Assembly: GCA_001898485.1 (NCBI GenBank)
Contig: MKTY01000024.1
Span: 248,001-312,000, forward strand
Direction of reading: 5' to 3'
Origin: Sphingobacteriales bacterium 46-32
GTDB taxonomy: Bacteria; Bacteroidota; Bacteroidia; Chitinophagales; Chitinophagaceae
Length of the DNA: 64,000 nucleotides
Shown: positions 15,467 to 24,561 of the stretch, piece after piece
Numbering within the stretch: position 1 is the first letter of the stretch
Layout: each line of letters opens with the position of its first letter
Program-made: the position numbers and the translations under genes
The notes under the pieces: generated by a model
Databases searched by the model: none
Seen by the model: only the letters and a program-made list of their open reading frames with translations
Told to the model about the DNA's origin: nothing

Positions 15467-15730
15467 ATGGCGAAGTATTCTAAAAAGGCCGGTGAGAAGG
15501 TAGAAAAAGTAATGCATGAAAAAAAGAAAGGCACATTGCGAAGTGGTCGTAGCGGTAAAAAGGTGACCAGCCGCAAACAGGCCATTGCTATCGGTCTTTC
15601 GGAGGCGCGCAAGGCTGGCGCTAAAGTGCCTAAAAAGAAAGCCGCGACAAAAAAGAAAACAGCTTCAAAAAAGAAAACAGCCCCCCGCAAAAAGGCCGCA
15701 AAGAAAAAAACGGCATCCAAAAAAAAGTAA
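15467..15730 (+). CDS. Histone H1-like DUF6496 protein, Lys/Ala-rich
   Basis: 87 aa. N-terminal conserved half (KYSKKAGEKVEKVMHEKKKG, then VTSRKQAIAIGLSEARKAGA) is what I know as DUF6496. The C-terminal 33 residues are low-complexity KKK-(T/A)-A repeats like eukaryotic H1 and bacterial AlgP/Hc1 tails. Likely a nucleoid-associated, DNA-binding protein of the stress or stationary phase. Monocistronic; a T-rich stretch follows. Confidence 0.8.
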   Translation: MAKYSKKAGEKVEKVMHEKKKGTLRSGRSGKKVTSRKQAIAIGLSEARKAGAKVPKKKAATKKKTASKKKTAPRKKAAKKKTASKKK

Positions 15731-16000
15731 GAAAATTCGTGACGGTTTTTTCTTTTTAAGCATAACCTCCCGGGCTAAGTCTGTAGCGGCATGTAGAGGT
15801 TTTGCCTGAAAATGGGCAATGCCTGTATTGGGCTCGTATCATGAGTAGATAACTGGATTTTTACGCCCGTTTGTATCCGGAACGTACACTTTATTGTTCA
15901 AATCCGAACAGTTTCACTCGTATTAAATTAGGCAATGTATTGATAGATATATGGTTATGATTTGGCAGACTATTTGTTTAGCAAAAGTGAATCAAATAAT

Positions 16001-16315
16001 ATGAGCCGAAATTATTTAGGTGAGTTTGAGGAACTGGTCCTGCTGACAGTAGCCGCACTTGATGGCCAGGCATATGGTGCTTTATTACTGGAAGACATTC
16101 AGCAAAGAACAGGACGCAGTCTGCAACTCAGTGCTGTTCATGTAGCACTTTATCGCCTGGAAGAAAAGAAGCTGGTAAGTTCCTGTATGGGAGGTGCCAC
16201 AGCGGAAAGGGGCGGACGGAGGAAAAGATTCTTTTCTATCACCGCAGAGGGATTGCAGATTTTGAAAGATACCAGAAATGTGCGCGAATCTCTCTGGCGT
16301 CTTATACCCGGATAA
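16001..16315 (+). CDS. PadR-family transcriptional regulator
   Basis: 104 aa from ATG 16001 (MSRNYLGEFEELVLLTVAAL); a TTG start 39 bp upstream is possible but would add an unusual tail. Winged helix with the family signature GRSLQLSAVHVALYRLEEKKLV and the wing GGRRKRFFSITAEGLQIL. Encoded 9 bp ahead of the FtsX-type permease, an arrangement common in Bacteroidota, where PadR is expected to repress its own operon and respond to a ligand or membrane stress. A dyad-free AT-rich region lies upstream. Confidence 0.85.
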   Translation: MSRNYLGEFEELVLLTVAALDGQAYGALLLEDIQQRTGRSLQLSAVHVALYRLEEKKLVSSCMGGATAERGGRRKRFFSITAEGLQILKDTRNVRESLWRLIPG

Positions 16316-16324
16316 GCACAAGCC

Positions 16325-18961
16325 ATGAACAAACAACAACACAACCCTCCCCGCTGGATTCATTTCCTCCTTCGTAAGCGAATTGATGAGCGTGCGCTCG
16401 AAGAAGTAGAAGGTGATCTTCAGGAGATGTATCAGCGCTGGATAAGCCGGTCTGGTAGGCTCATTGCCGGTTTACGTTACCTGATAGAAGTATTGTTTTA
16501 TCTGAGAAAACTTCCGCACAATCTGCGCCGTAAACCTCAACCGGTATATCCTAAAACATATTCCAAACCATTAATAGATACTGCTATGTTCCATTCCTCA
16601 CTAAAAATAGCGTGGCGTCTGCTGCGCAGGAGTAAAGGTTACGCTTTCATCAATATTGGCGGACTGGCTGTGGGCATGGCCGTAGTGCTCATGATCGGAC
16701 TGTGGGTATGGGATGAGTTGTCATTTGATCGCAGTCATAAAAATCATGAGCGTCTGGCACAGGCCTGGCAGATGGTGAGCTTTGATGGCAACAACGGATA
16801 TTATAACTCGATGCCCATACCACTCGGAGAAGAGTTGCGCACAAAGTATACTGGTATTGAGGCAGCGAGTATAACCTCGTATCCCAGGGATTATGTGATT
16901 ATGCAGGATAAAAAAAAGCTGACACTGAACGGGCTTTTTGCAGAACCCGATCTGCCTGCTATGTTAACACTGGAGATGAACGAAGGAAATGTACATGCAT
17001 TGACCGATAAGCATGCTGTTCTGATCTCCGCCTCTATGGCCAAAACATTATTTGGCAAAGAAGCGCCGATGGAGCAGGCTTTTCGTATAAATGATAAACT
17101 CGATGTGAAAGTGGCGGGAGTGTACAAAGACTTTCCGGGCAATAGCTCGTTCAATGGCATTAAGTTTATTGCCAACTGGTCGCTGTATACCCAAATGGAA
17201 AGTTATGCCGCCTATGCCCTGGATAAGTGGGGTGAAAATTCTTTTCAGCTTTTTGTACTTATGAAAAATGGAGTGTCGGTTGATCAGTTGTCTGAACAAA
17301 TCCGCGATATCCGGATGAAGCGCGAAAATCCACCGGGGTATAAACCGCAGTTTTTTCTTCACCCGATGAATAAGTGGCATTTATACAGCGATTTTACAGG
17401 ATGGGCAAAGAGCGAAGGGTTGATCAGGCTGGTGCGGCTATTTGCCATGGCTGGTATATTCGTATTGTTGCTGGCCTGCATCAACTTTATGAACCTGAGT
17501 ACGGCACGAAGTGAGAAACGGGCTCGCGAGGTGGGTATCCGCAAGGCCCTGGGTTCGCAAAAAAGGCAATTGCTGTATCAGTTTTTTTCGGAGTCTGTGC
17601 TGATCGCTTTTTTATCACTACTGCTATGTCTGTTGCTGAGTTGGCTGGCACTTCCCTTCTTTAGCAGTATCACCGGCAAAGATATCCGGATGCCATTGAC
17701 AAACTGGATGTTCTGGCTGGCACTGTTTCTCTTTACTCTTTTTACTGGTCTGCTGGCGGGCAGTTACCCTGCTATATTTCTTTCTTCTTTCAGGCCGGTT
17801 GCTGTGTTAAAAGGTGTGTTTAAAACGGGGCGGGCCAATGTACTGTCACGTAAAATACTGGTGGTATTTCAGTTTGCTGTTTCTGTAGCGCTGATCATTG
17901 CCACCATTGTAGTAGGCAAACAGATACAGTATGCAAAGGACAGGTCCAGCGGATACAGTCGAGATCAACTGGTAGAAGTGCCTATGTATACCCGGGAGCT
18001 TTACGGTCATTATGATGTGCTGCGCGAAGACCTGCTGAAGACTGGTGTTGTCTACAACATGGCTCAGTCGCAGGGAAGCATTACAGCCGACTATGGCGGT
18101 ACTACAGATATCTCCTGGCCAGGAAAGACTCCGGGAACATCTCCGCTGCTGATGGCAAACCGAATCACACATGATTTCGGCGGTACCGTGGGTTGGAAGC
18201 TGGTAAAAGGCCGGGACTTTTCACGCAGCTTTTCTACAGATACTTCGGCGATCATCTTTAATGAAGAGGCCATTCGGGTTATGGGTCTTCAGGATCCCGT
18301 TGATCAGGTAGTGAGATATAGCGGTAAAGATTACCGTATCATTGCTGTTGCGGCCAACATTATCAAAGAGGATCCCTTCAAACCCGTCAAACCCACACTT
18401 TATACGCTTGACTACAGGGGCGTAAACAGTGTGATGATTCGTATCAGGCAGGGCGCAAATATGCAGAACGCTCTGGCGCGTATAGAGCAGGTGTTTAACA
18501 GGCACAGTCCATCGTCTCCCTTCGATTACAAATTTGTAGATGATGCCTATGCAGCGAAATTTGCTGCGGAATTACGTATAGGCAGGCTGGCCGGTTTCTT
18601 TGCGGTTTTTGCCATCTTTATTTCCCTGCTTGGTCTATTTGGCCTCGCAGCTTTTATGGCGGAGCGGCGTACCAGGGAAATTGGCATCCGAAAAGTACTT
18701 GGGGCCAATGTATTGCAGGTATGGACACTTTTGTCGAAAGAATTTATCCTGCTGGCAACCCTGGCCTTTGTGATAGCGGCCCCCTTGGCCTACTATTTCA
18801 TGAATCAGTGGTTGGATAATTATTCTTACCGTATTCAGATTTCTGTATGGATTTTTGCGATAGTAGCAATCTGTATTGTTGCTGTAACTGTTTTCACCGT
18901 GAGTATACAGGCTATCCGTGCTGCGTTGATGAATCCTGTGCGCAGCATCCGTACCGATTAG
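16325..18961 (+). CDS. MacB/FtsX-type ABC transporter permease with N-terminal prefix domain
   Basis: 878 aa. Residues 1-75 form the permease prefix domain (PPRWIHFLLRKRIDERALEE), usual in PadR-linked permeases. Then two FtsX halves: TM near 100, a periplasmic MacB-PCD-like domain (about 125-370), three helices (about 380-500), a second TM near 515, a second periplasmic domain, and three C-terminal helices (about 750-870). Motifs EVGIRKALGSQK and EIGIRKVLGAN are the repeated coupling segments. No ATPase is encoded alongside. Substrate unknown; antimicrobial efflux or lipoprotein handling are both possible. Confidence 0.88.
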   Translation: MNKQQHNPPRWIHFLLRKRIDERALEEVEGDLQEMYQRWISRSGRLIAGLRYLIEVLFYLRKLPHNLRRKPQPVYPKTYSKPLIDTAMFHSSLKIAWRLLRRSKGYAFINIGGLAVGMAVVLMIGLWVWDELSFDRSHKNHERLAQAWQMVSFDGNNGYYNSMPIPLGEELRTKYTGIEAASITSYPRDYVIMQDKKKLTLNGLFAEPDLPAMLTLEMNEGNVHALTDKHAVLISASMAKTLFGKEAPMEQAFRINDKLDVKVAGVYKDFPGNSSFNGIKFIANWSLYTQMESYAAYALDKWGENSFQLFVLMKNGVSVDQLSEQIRDIRMKRENPPGYKPQFFLHPMNKWHLYSDFTGWAKSEGLIRLVRLFAMAGIFVLLLACINFMNLSTARSEKRAREVGIRKALGSQKRQLLYQFFSESVLIAFLSLLLCLLLSWLALPFFSSITGKDIRMPLTNWMFWLALFLFTLFTGLLAGSYPAIFLSSFRPVAVLKGVFKTGRANVLSRKILVVFQFAVSVALIIATIVVGKQIQYAKDRSSGYSRDQLVEVPMYTRELYGHYDVLREDLLKTGVVYNMAQSQGSITADYGGTTDISWPGKTPGTSPLLMANRITHDFGGTVGWKLVKGRDFSRSFSTDTSAIIFNEEAIRVMGLQDPVDQVVRYSGKDYRIIAVAANIIKEDPFKPVKPTLYTLDYRGVNSVMIRIRQGANMQNALARIEQVFNRHSPSSPFDYKFVDDAYAAKFAAELRIGRLAGFFAVFAIFISLLGLFGLAAFMAERRTREIGIRKVLGANVLQVWTLLSKEFILLATLAFVIAAPLAYYFMNQWLDNYSYRIQISVWIFAIVAICIVAVTVFTVSIQAIRAALMNPVRSIRTD

Positions 18962-19020
18962 ATTGGTAACGGAATATTCTATTTGGCAGCTTTAAAGTTT
19001 AGATAAAGCGTTTTCCGTAA

Positions 19021-19048
19021 AATGGCCACCCTGCTGCAGGTGGCCATT
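19021..19048 (+). terminator. Hairpin after the permease gene
   Basis: AATGGCCACC pairs perfectly with GGTGGCCATT around an 8-nt loop; the following GTTGTT is only weakly T-rich. Confidence 0.6.
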
Positions 19049-19074
19049 GTTGTTAGTAAAAGGAGAAAGGGTGA

Positions 19075-19143
19075 AGGTATAAGGCACATGGTAAAAAATG
19101 ATTAAACTTTTACCACAATCCCCTTTACCTTCAACCTTATACC
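19075..19143. repeat. Loose palindrome, possible decayed member of the nonamer family
   Basis: GGTATAAGG (19075-19083) and CCTTATACC (19135-19143) are inverted copies, with a second inner pair GGTAAAA/TTTTACC. Base composition resembles the family at 2372, but the 9-nt register is lost. Confidence 0.35.
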
Positions 19144-19199
19144 TTTTTCTTACCGGAATCGTTTGCGCTGATCGCTGACCATGGCTGGCAGATTTCAAA

Positions 19200-19207
19200 T
19201 AAATTCG
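19200..19207 (+). promoter_or_regulatory. -7-like box of the GH2 operon
   Basis: TAAATTCG fits TAnnTTCG, 21 bp before the ATG at 19228. Confidence 0.4.
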
Positions 19208-19227
19208 TTTCCCGATAAACGATTGTT

Positions 19228-21939
19228 ATGCATTTAATAGCTGCCCGGTTTTGCCAGCGTTTTTTGTATCCGCATCTTTTTGAATGGATATTTTTTTGCA
19301 TGTTTCCTTCTTTACTTCCTGCACAGGACCGCGAGGTGATGAGCATTAACAGCGGCTGGCAGTTTGTAAAAGGAGGATCGGAGCTCCCTGCTCCTTCGGC
19401 AGCCTGGCAGCCGGTTAGTCTGCCGCATAGCTGGAATACGGCCGATGTGATGGACGATGAACCCGGCTATTACAGAGGGGTGGGCTGGTATCGCCGGCTG
19501 TTGCCGGCCGAAGCAACAATACCTGGCCGGCAATTGTATCTCCGGCTCGAAGGTGCCAACCAGCTATGCAGCGTGTATGTAAATGGTCAACTCGCAGCTA
19601 CCCATACCGGTGGTTATACCGCCTTTCAGGCTTATTTGTCGCCTTACTTATTGACCGATACCTCGCGCAGGTGGAATGAGTTGCTGATCCGGGTCGACAA
19701 TAGTCATAACCTGCAGGTGCCGCCTCTAACAGCAGACTTCACTTTTTTTGGCGGCCTTTATCGGGATGCCTGGCTCATAAGCCTGCCGGCTGTTCATTTT
19801 AATATGGCTCCTACGGGCAATGATGCCGTGTATGTATACACTCCACAGGTGAACACACAGCAGGCACAGGTGCAGGTAAAAGGGCAAGTTATTAATAAAG
19901 AGAATACCGCACAGCGATTTGAACTGCGTGCAGTAGTTGCTGACAGCGCTGGCAGAATAATCGTGCAAAGCAGTAAAAAAATTACTGTAAAGGCGGGACA
20001 ATTGCTGGACTTTAGTCAGGATCTGCCTGCTGTAAAGCAACCAGTGCTATGGAATCCCGATCGGCCCTATCTATATTCCATTACCACCCAACTGACAGAT
20101 ATTACAACCGGTCGGCTGATAGATCAGGTAGTAAACCCGCTTGGTTTTCGCTGGTACCGGTTTGATGCCGACAGCGGTTTTTATCTGAATGGCCAACCGC
20201 TTAAACTCATTGGAGCCAGCCGTCACCAGGACAGGCCGGGTGTGGGTAATGCGGTATCAAATGCACAGGCCTGGCAGGATATAGAATGGCTGAAGAATAC
20301 AGGAGCCAATTTTCTGCGGGTAGCACACTATCCCCAGGATCCGGCTATTCTCGAAGCCTGCGACCGGCTTGGCATCCTCACTTCTGTTGAGATTCCGGTA
20401 GTAAATGAGATTACTGAGTCGGATAGCTTTTACAACAACTGCCTCAGCATGCAGCGGGAGATGATTCATCAGAATTTCAATCACCCCAGTGTGATCATGT
20501 GGTGTTATATGAACGAAATATTGCTGCGTCCGCATTTCAACGGCGATAAGGAACGCCAGCAGGAATACTTTAAAAATATTGCGCGGCTGGCTGGCAGGCT
20601 CGACAGTCTTACAAGAGCCGAGGATAAGGAGCGATATACGTTCATGGCCTGTCATGGCGCCTTTGACCGGTATAATCAGGCAGGCCTCACCCGTATCCCC
20701 ATGGTGCTGGGCTGGAATCTCTATTCCGGCTGGTATGGAGGAGTGCTCGCAGATTTTCCTTCTTTTCTCGAAAAACATCATAAAGAACTGCCCCAAACAC
20801 CACTGGTGGTTTCAGAATACGGCGCTGATGCGGATCCGCGTATAAGGAGCATTGAACCCGTGAGGTTTGATAAAAGCGTGGAATATGCCACTCGTTTTCA
20901 TCAATATTACTGGGCCGAAATGAAGAAACGCCCCTGGGTGGCAGCTGCCATGGTATGGAACCTGGCCGATTTTAATTCAGAAACCCGGGAAGAGACCATG
21001 CCGCATATCAATAACAAAGGCCTGCTTACCTGGCACAGGAAACCCAAGGATACTTATTACCTGTATCAGGCAGCCTGGCGTAAGGATCCGGTACTGAAGA
21101 TCACCTCTTCGGCCTGGCAAAACCGTGCTGCGTATGCTGATAGTGGTAACGTAAATGTGACTACGCAGTTGCTGCAGGCAGCAACAAATGCAGATTCGGC
21201 CGAGTTAATTGTAAATGGCCGCTCACTGGGTTGGCATAAACCAGTTGAATATATTGCCGGATGGAATGTGCCTTTTGTTCAGGGTAGTAATGTAGTGGAG
21301 GTTCGGGCACAGCAAAATGGACAATGGTACCGTGATGCGTGTGTGATTAATTACGATATTTTAAGTACCGGACCCGGATTTGTGCTGCCGTCTTCGGGTA
21401 TCAATGTGCTGCTTGGTGCCAACCGGTATTTCATAGATGAAGAATCGCAGCTTACCTGGGTGCCTGGCAGGCCCTATGTACAGGGAGGCTGGGGAGCAAT
21501 AGGAGGTACTGCCTTTAAAATGGCTGGTAGTTCGCGGCAGTCATACGGCAACGATAAAGCTATCAGTGGCACAGATAAGGATCCGGTCTATCAGACACAG
21601 CTGGTAGATATTCAGGGTTACAGGCTGGATGTGCCTGCCGGTGGCTATGAACTCACCTTACATTTTGCTGAATTGCAGGGGGCCGCAGCTGCACCCCTGG
21701 CGTATAATCTTTCGTCCGGAAATACCTCAGGCGAAAGTGCACAGCGTGTATTTAATGTAACGGTCAACGGACAGCCGTTGCTGCAGCAATTTGATATAGC
21801 CGCAGAATATGGGGTGGCCGCTGCCGCCTCTGTAAGCACTATTGTATATGTGAAAGAAGGGCAGGGCATTACCGTGCAGTTTACACCTGTAAAAGGTACA
21901 CCTGTACTGAATGCGCTGCAATTGCGTAAAAAGAATTGA
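19228..21939 (+). CDS. Glycoside hydrolase family 2 (beta-galactosidase-like) with C-terminal malectin-like domain
   Basis: 903 aa, exported (hydrophobic N-terminus ending LLPAQ). Domain order: sugar-binding jelly roll (about 40-200), immunoglobulin-like domain (200-305), TIM barrel (about 310-600). Acid/base E430 in WCYMNEI and probable nucleophile E530 in VVSEYGAD. A GH2 C-terminal Ig domain follows, then a malectin-type domain (about 740-900; YFIDEESQLTW, YELTLHFAE). Removes beta-linked galactose, mannose or glucuronate; exact sugar unknown. Runs straight into a beta-helix protein, 2 bp after the stop, so the two probably act on the same glycan. Confidence 0.9.
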   Translation: MHLIAARFCQRFLYPHLFEWIFFCMFPSLLPAQDREVMSINSGWQFVKGGSELPAPSAAWQPVSLPHSWNTADVMDDEPGYYRGVGWYRRLLPAEATIPGRQLYLRLEGANQLCSVYVNGQLAATHTGGYTAFQAYLSPYLLTDTSRRWNELLIRVDNSHNLQVPPLTADFTFFGGLYRDAWLISLPAVHFNMAPTGNDAVYVYTPQVNTQQAQVQVKGQVINKENTAQRFELRAVVADSAGRIIVQSSKKITVKAGQLLDFSQDLPAVKQPVLWNPDRPYLYSITTQLTDITTGRLIDQVVNPLGFRWYRFDADSGFYLNGQPLKLIGASRHQDRPGVGNAVSNAQAWQDIEWLKNTGANFLRVAHYPQDPAILEACDRLGILTSVEIPVVNEITESDSFYNNCLSMQREMIHQNFNHPSVIMWCYMNEILLRPHFNGDKERQQEYFKNIARLAGRLDSLTRAEDKERYTFMACHGAFDRYNQAGLTRIPMVLGWNLYSGWYGGVLADFPSFLEKHHKELPQTPLVVSEYGADADPRIRSIEPVRFDKSVEYATRFHQYYWAEMKKRPWVAAAMVWNLADFNSETREETMPHINNKGLLTWHRKPKDTYYLYQAAWRKDPVLKITSSAWQNRAAYADSGNVNVTTQLLQAATNADSAELIVNGRSLGWHKPVEYIAGWNVPFVQGSNVVEVRAQQNGQWYRDACVINYDILSTGPGFVLPSSGINVLLGANRYFIDEESQLTWVPGRPYVQGGWGAIGGTAFKMAGSSRQSYGNDKAISGTDKDPVYQTQLVDIQGYRLDVPAGGYELTLHFAELQGAAAAPLAYNLSSGNTSGESAQRVFNVTVNGQPLLQQFDIAAEYGVAAAASVSTIVYVKEGQGITVQFTPVKGTPVLNALQLRKKN

Positions 21940-21941
21940 CC

Positions 21942-23471
21942 ATGAAAAGATGTGGATGGCTCGTGCCCTGTTTTTTAGTTAGCCTTTTTTTATCCGTAAT
22001 CAGTTCGGCTGTGATGGCCCAGGATGCCTGGCAATCGCACTGGGTGCAGGAGATAAACGGGCGACTGCAGTATATGGAAGATGAAAAAGGAAACCGAATA
22101 CCTGACTTCAGCCGGGTAGGTTACCGGCAGGGTGCTGCCCCTTTACCACAGGTACCTGTGGTAATCTCAATTGTTCCAAACGGCAACAACGACCGGCAGG
22201 TAGTGCAGCATGCAATTGATCAGCTGGCGCAGCATAAACCGGATAAGAATGGCTTTAGGGGAGCCATATTACTCAAAAAAGGGATTTGGAAAATAGACGG
22301 ATCAATTCGTATTACTACCAGCGGTATCGTGTTGCGGGGAGAAGGCGAAGAGACCCGCCTGATAGCTATCAGCCGGCAGCAACACAGCCTGATCCTTGCA
22401 CAGGGGAAGGGATCTGTTACCGAAATAGCCGGCACCAGGCAGCAGGTGCTGGATGATTATGTGCCTGCCGGAGCCACCGTTGTACGGGTAGCGAAACCGG
22501 AGATGTATAAAGCCGGCGATGCGGTGGTCTTATTCAGGCCCGGTACTGCTGAGTGGATCAGCGATCTGAAAATGGATCGCATCGAAATCCGCGACAGCAA
22601 TACTAAGCAATGGAAACCGGCAGAGTACGACCTGCACTTCGAACGACGTGTATTGCGTGTGGAAGGTCAGCAAATCGTACTGGATAACCCCGTCATGATG
22701 CCACTCGAAAAAAAGTATGGAGGCGCGTACCTGTACAAGTACAGTTTTGAAGGCCGCATCAGCCAGGTAGGTATAGAAAATCTGCTTTGCGAATCGGCAT
22801 ACAGCAGCGATACCGATGAAGCACATGGCTGGAATGCAATTACGCTCAATCGTATTGAGGATGCGTGGGTAAGCGAAGTGACAGCGCGTTACTTCGGTTT
22901 TGCCTGTGTAAATCTGGGCGATAAAAGCCGGCAGGTAACGGTGCTTAAATGCCGCTCTCTCGATCCCAAATCGCAGATTACAGGAGGGCGCAGGTACTCG
23001 TTCAATAATGACGGCCAGCTGAATCTTTTTATGTATTGCAGTGCAACAGACGGGCGGCATGATTATGTAACCGGTGCACGTGTTTGTGGTCCAAATGTGT
23101 TTTATGCTTCTGCTGCTGTCAGCGCTCATGCCGATATTGGCCCGCATCACCGCTGGGCAGTAGGTACGTTGTATGACAATATCGTTACAGATGGAGAAAT
23201 AAATGTGCAGGATCGTGGCAACTGGGGCACTGGCCACGGATGGGCAGGGGTGACGCAGGTAATCTGGAACTGTAAGGCCAGGGCCGCTGCTATACAGAAT
23301 CCGTGGGTGTCTGGTGTAAACTATGTCATAGGACTGCAGGCAGCCAAAGTAAAAGGGAGGCTTGGCGGAAGGCCCGATGGCATCTGGGAAGGGCAAAACA
23401 GGCCGGGATTAGTTCCTGTTTCTCTTTTTCGCCGCCAGGCAGCCGCATTACACCATCCGTTTGAACAATAA
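21942..23471 (+). CDS. Secreted right-handed beta-helix (pectate-lyase-fold) protein
   Basis: 509 aa from ATG 21942; a TTG start at 21936 would overlap the GH2 stop and is less likely. Signal peptide ends AVMAQD. Then an Asp-rich start typical of pectate-lyase-fold proteins (NDRQVVQHAIDQLAQ, RGAILLKKGIWKI, GIVLRGEGEETRL) and repeated short beta-rungs through about residue 440. Probably a polysaccharide lyase or glycosidase, but I cannot name the family or the catalytic residues. Co-operonic with GH2, so it is likely part of one polysaccharide-degrading set. Confidence 0.75.
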   Translation: MKRCGWLVPCFLVSLFLSVISSAVMAQDAWQSHWVQEINGRLQYMEDEKGNRIPDFSRVGYRQGAAPLPQVPVVISIVPNGNNDRQVVQHAIDQLAQHKPDKNGFRGAILLKKGIWKIDGSIRITTSGIVLRGEGEETRLIAISRQQHSLILAQGKGSVTEIAGTRQQVLDDYVPAGATVVRVAKPEMYKAGDAVVLFRPGTAEWISDLKMDRIEIRDSNTKQWKPAEYDLHFERRVLRVEGQQIVLDNPVMMPLEKKYGGAYLYKYSFEGRISQVGIENLLCESAYSSDTDEAHGWNAITLNRIEDAWVSEVTARYFGFACVNLGDKSRQVTVLKCRSLDPKSQITGGRRYSFNNDGQLNLFMYCSATDGRHDYVTGARVCGPNVFYASAAVSAHADIGPHHRWAVGTLYDNIVTDGEINVQDRGNWGTGHGWAGVTQVIWNCKARAAAIQNPWVSGVNYVIGLQAAKVKGRLGGRPDGIWEGQNRPGLVPVSLFRRQAAALHHPFEQ

Positions 23472-23484
23472 CTACTGAACATAC

Positions 23485-23515
23485 AAAGAGGGATGCCGTG
23501 GCACCCCTCTTTTTT
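23485..23515. terminator. Terminator between convergent genes
   Basis: AAAGAGGG and an inner TGCC pair with GGCA and CCCTCTTT, followed by a T-run; serves the beta-helix gene and, read on the other strand, the ompW gene. Confidence 0.75.
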
Positions 23516-23538
23516 ACATGGATTGTTGACGATCACTG

Positions 23539-24168
23539 TCAGAACCGGGTGCCGATACCCAGTCCAAAAATAAAGGGATTCACATCTACATCTTTCAGTA
23601 CAGTATTGGTTGCGCCCTTGATAGTAACATCTGTCTGCAGGAAAATTTTCTTTACATCCAGATTAAGGAACCATTTTTCATTGAGTTTATAGTCGAAGCC
23701 CACCTGGGTAGAAAAACCAGCTTTGTTTTTATAATCCAGTTTGAGCGCCTGATCTTTTTCGCCATAAAAAATAGTGTAGTTGATACCTGCACCCACATAA
23801 GGAGTAATGGCTCCTGCAGGGAAATGATATTGCAGGTTAAGCGTTGGTGGCAGTAGCCATACTTTACCCAGTTTGGATGAGCCTTCGCTGCTTTTTAGCT
23901 TTACCTGGTGGTGTGTTGTACCCAGTATCAGTTCGGCTGCCAGGTTTTTTGTAAAGAAATACGTAAAATCGAGTTCCGGTACTACAGAGGTCGATATCTT
24001 AATGTCGGCTCCGGAGAGGTCATAGCTGCTCGAAGGGGGTACGGCTGCAATGGCACGCAGTCTTACTTTCCATTTCTGATTGTCGGTAGAGGTTGTGTTT
24101 GTCTTTTGCTGCGCCAGTACTGCGAAGCTGCTTAGCAGCAAGAGCGCAGTAAACATGTTTCTTTTCAT
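23539..24168 (-). CDS. OmpW-family outer-membrane beta-barrel
   Basis: 209 aa from the ATG at 24168, where a clean signal peptide begins (MKRNMFTALLLLSSFAVLAQQ); an upstream start at 24204 would add 12 unlikely residues. The mature part has eight amphipathic strands and the OmpW-type start (KVRLRAIAAVPPSSSYDLSG) and end (VDVNPFIFGLGIGTRF). Small outer-membrane channel, possibly for hydrophobic molecules. Faces the GH109 gene across a 393-bp gap containing a palindromic element. Confidence 0.82.
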   Translation of the reverse strand: MKRNMFTALLLLSSFAVLAQQKTNTTSTDNQKWKVRLRAIAAVPPSSSYDLSGADIKISTSVVPELDFTYFFTKNLAAELILGTTHHQVKLKSSEGSSKLGKVWLLPPTLNLQYHFPAGAITPYVGAGINYTIFYGEKDQALKLDYKNKAGFSTQVGFDYKLNEKWFLNLDVKKIFLQTDVTIKGATNTVLKDVDVNPFIFGLGIGTRF

Positions 24169-24295
24169 GAATGATTCATTTTGGTAGGGCAAAAGTATCC
24201 GCAACCACTATCGGCATAGTCTGACTTTAATCAGGCAAAAAGATGATTGCAATAGGGATGGAAGCGTCTTTAATTGGTAGATGTTTTTGTGAAGT

Positions 24296-24435
24296 GTTTA
24301 AAGGGTATAAAGAGTATAAGGGGTTTAAAACGTGTCAATGAAGAAATTTAAGAATCTGGGGCGAAAGGTTTTGTCGACCTTTATCTATCTTATCTGCTCC
24401 GCTTAAACTCTTTATACTCTTTAAACCCTTTAAAC
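24296..24435. repeat. Nonamer-built palindrome, copy B
   Basis: Left arm 24296-24328, right arm 24403-24435; 30 of 33 positions pair. Units such as GGGTATAAAG, AGTATAAG and GGTTTAAA on the left, TTTATACTC and TTTAAACCC on the right, in a 9-nt register. The 74-bp spacer shows nothing else. Between divergent genes (ompW and GH109). Confidence 0.8.
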
Positions 24436-24561
24436 GTATTGTATCAACCGTTTGCTGAAATTCACTCAACCGTTTGCATATGATTGCTGTGGAATTATGT
24501 TTTACTTTCAGGGCTGCGCCGGATTTCCGGGCAGTTTTTTTAATACGATTAAATCAATAGG

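Noticed and set aside
15585-15809. 74-aa Lys/Arg-rich ORF
   Set aside because: Out-of-frame shadow of the histone-like gene's repetitive tail.
22530-23396. 288-aa antisense ORF
   Set aside because: Opposite the beta-helix gene; no recognisable domain.
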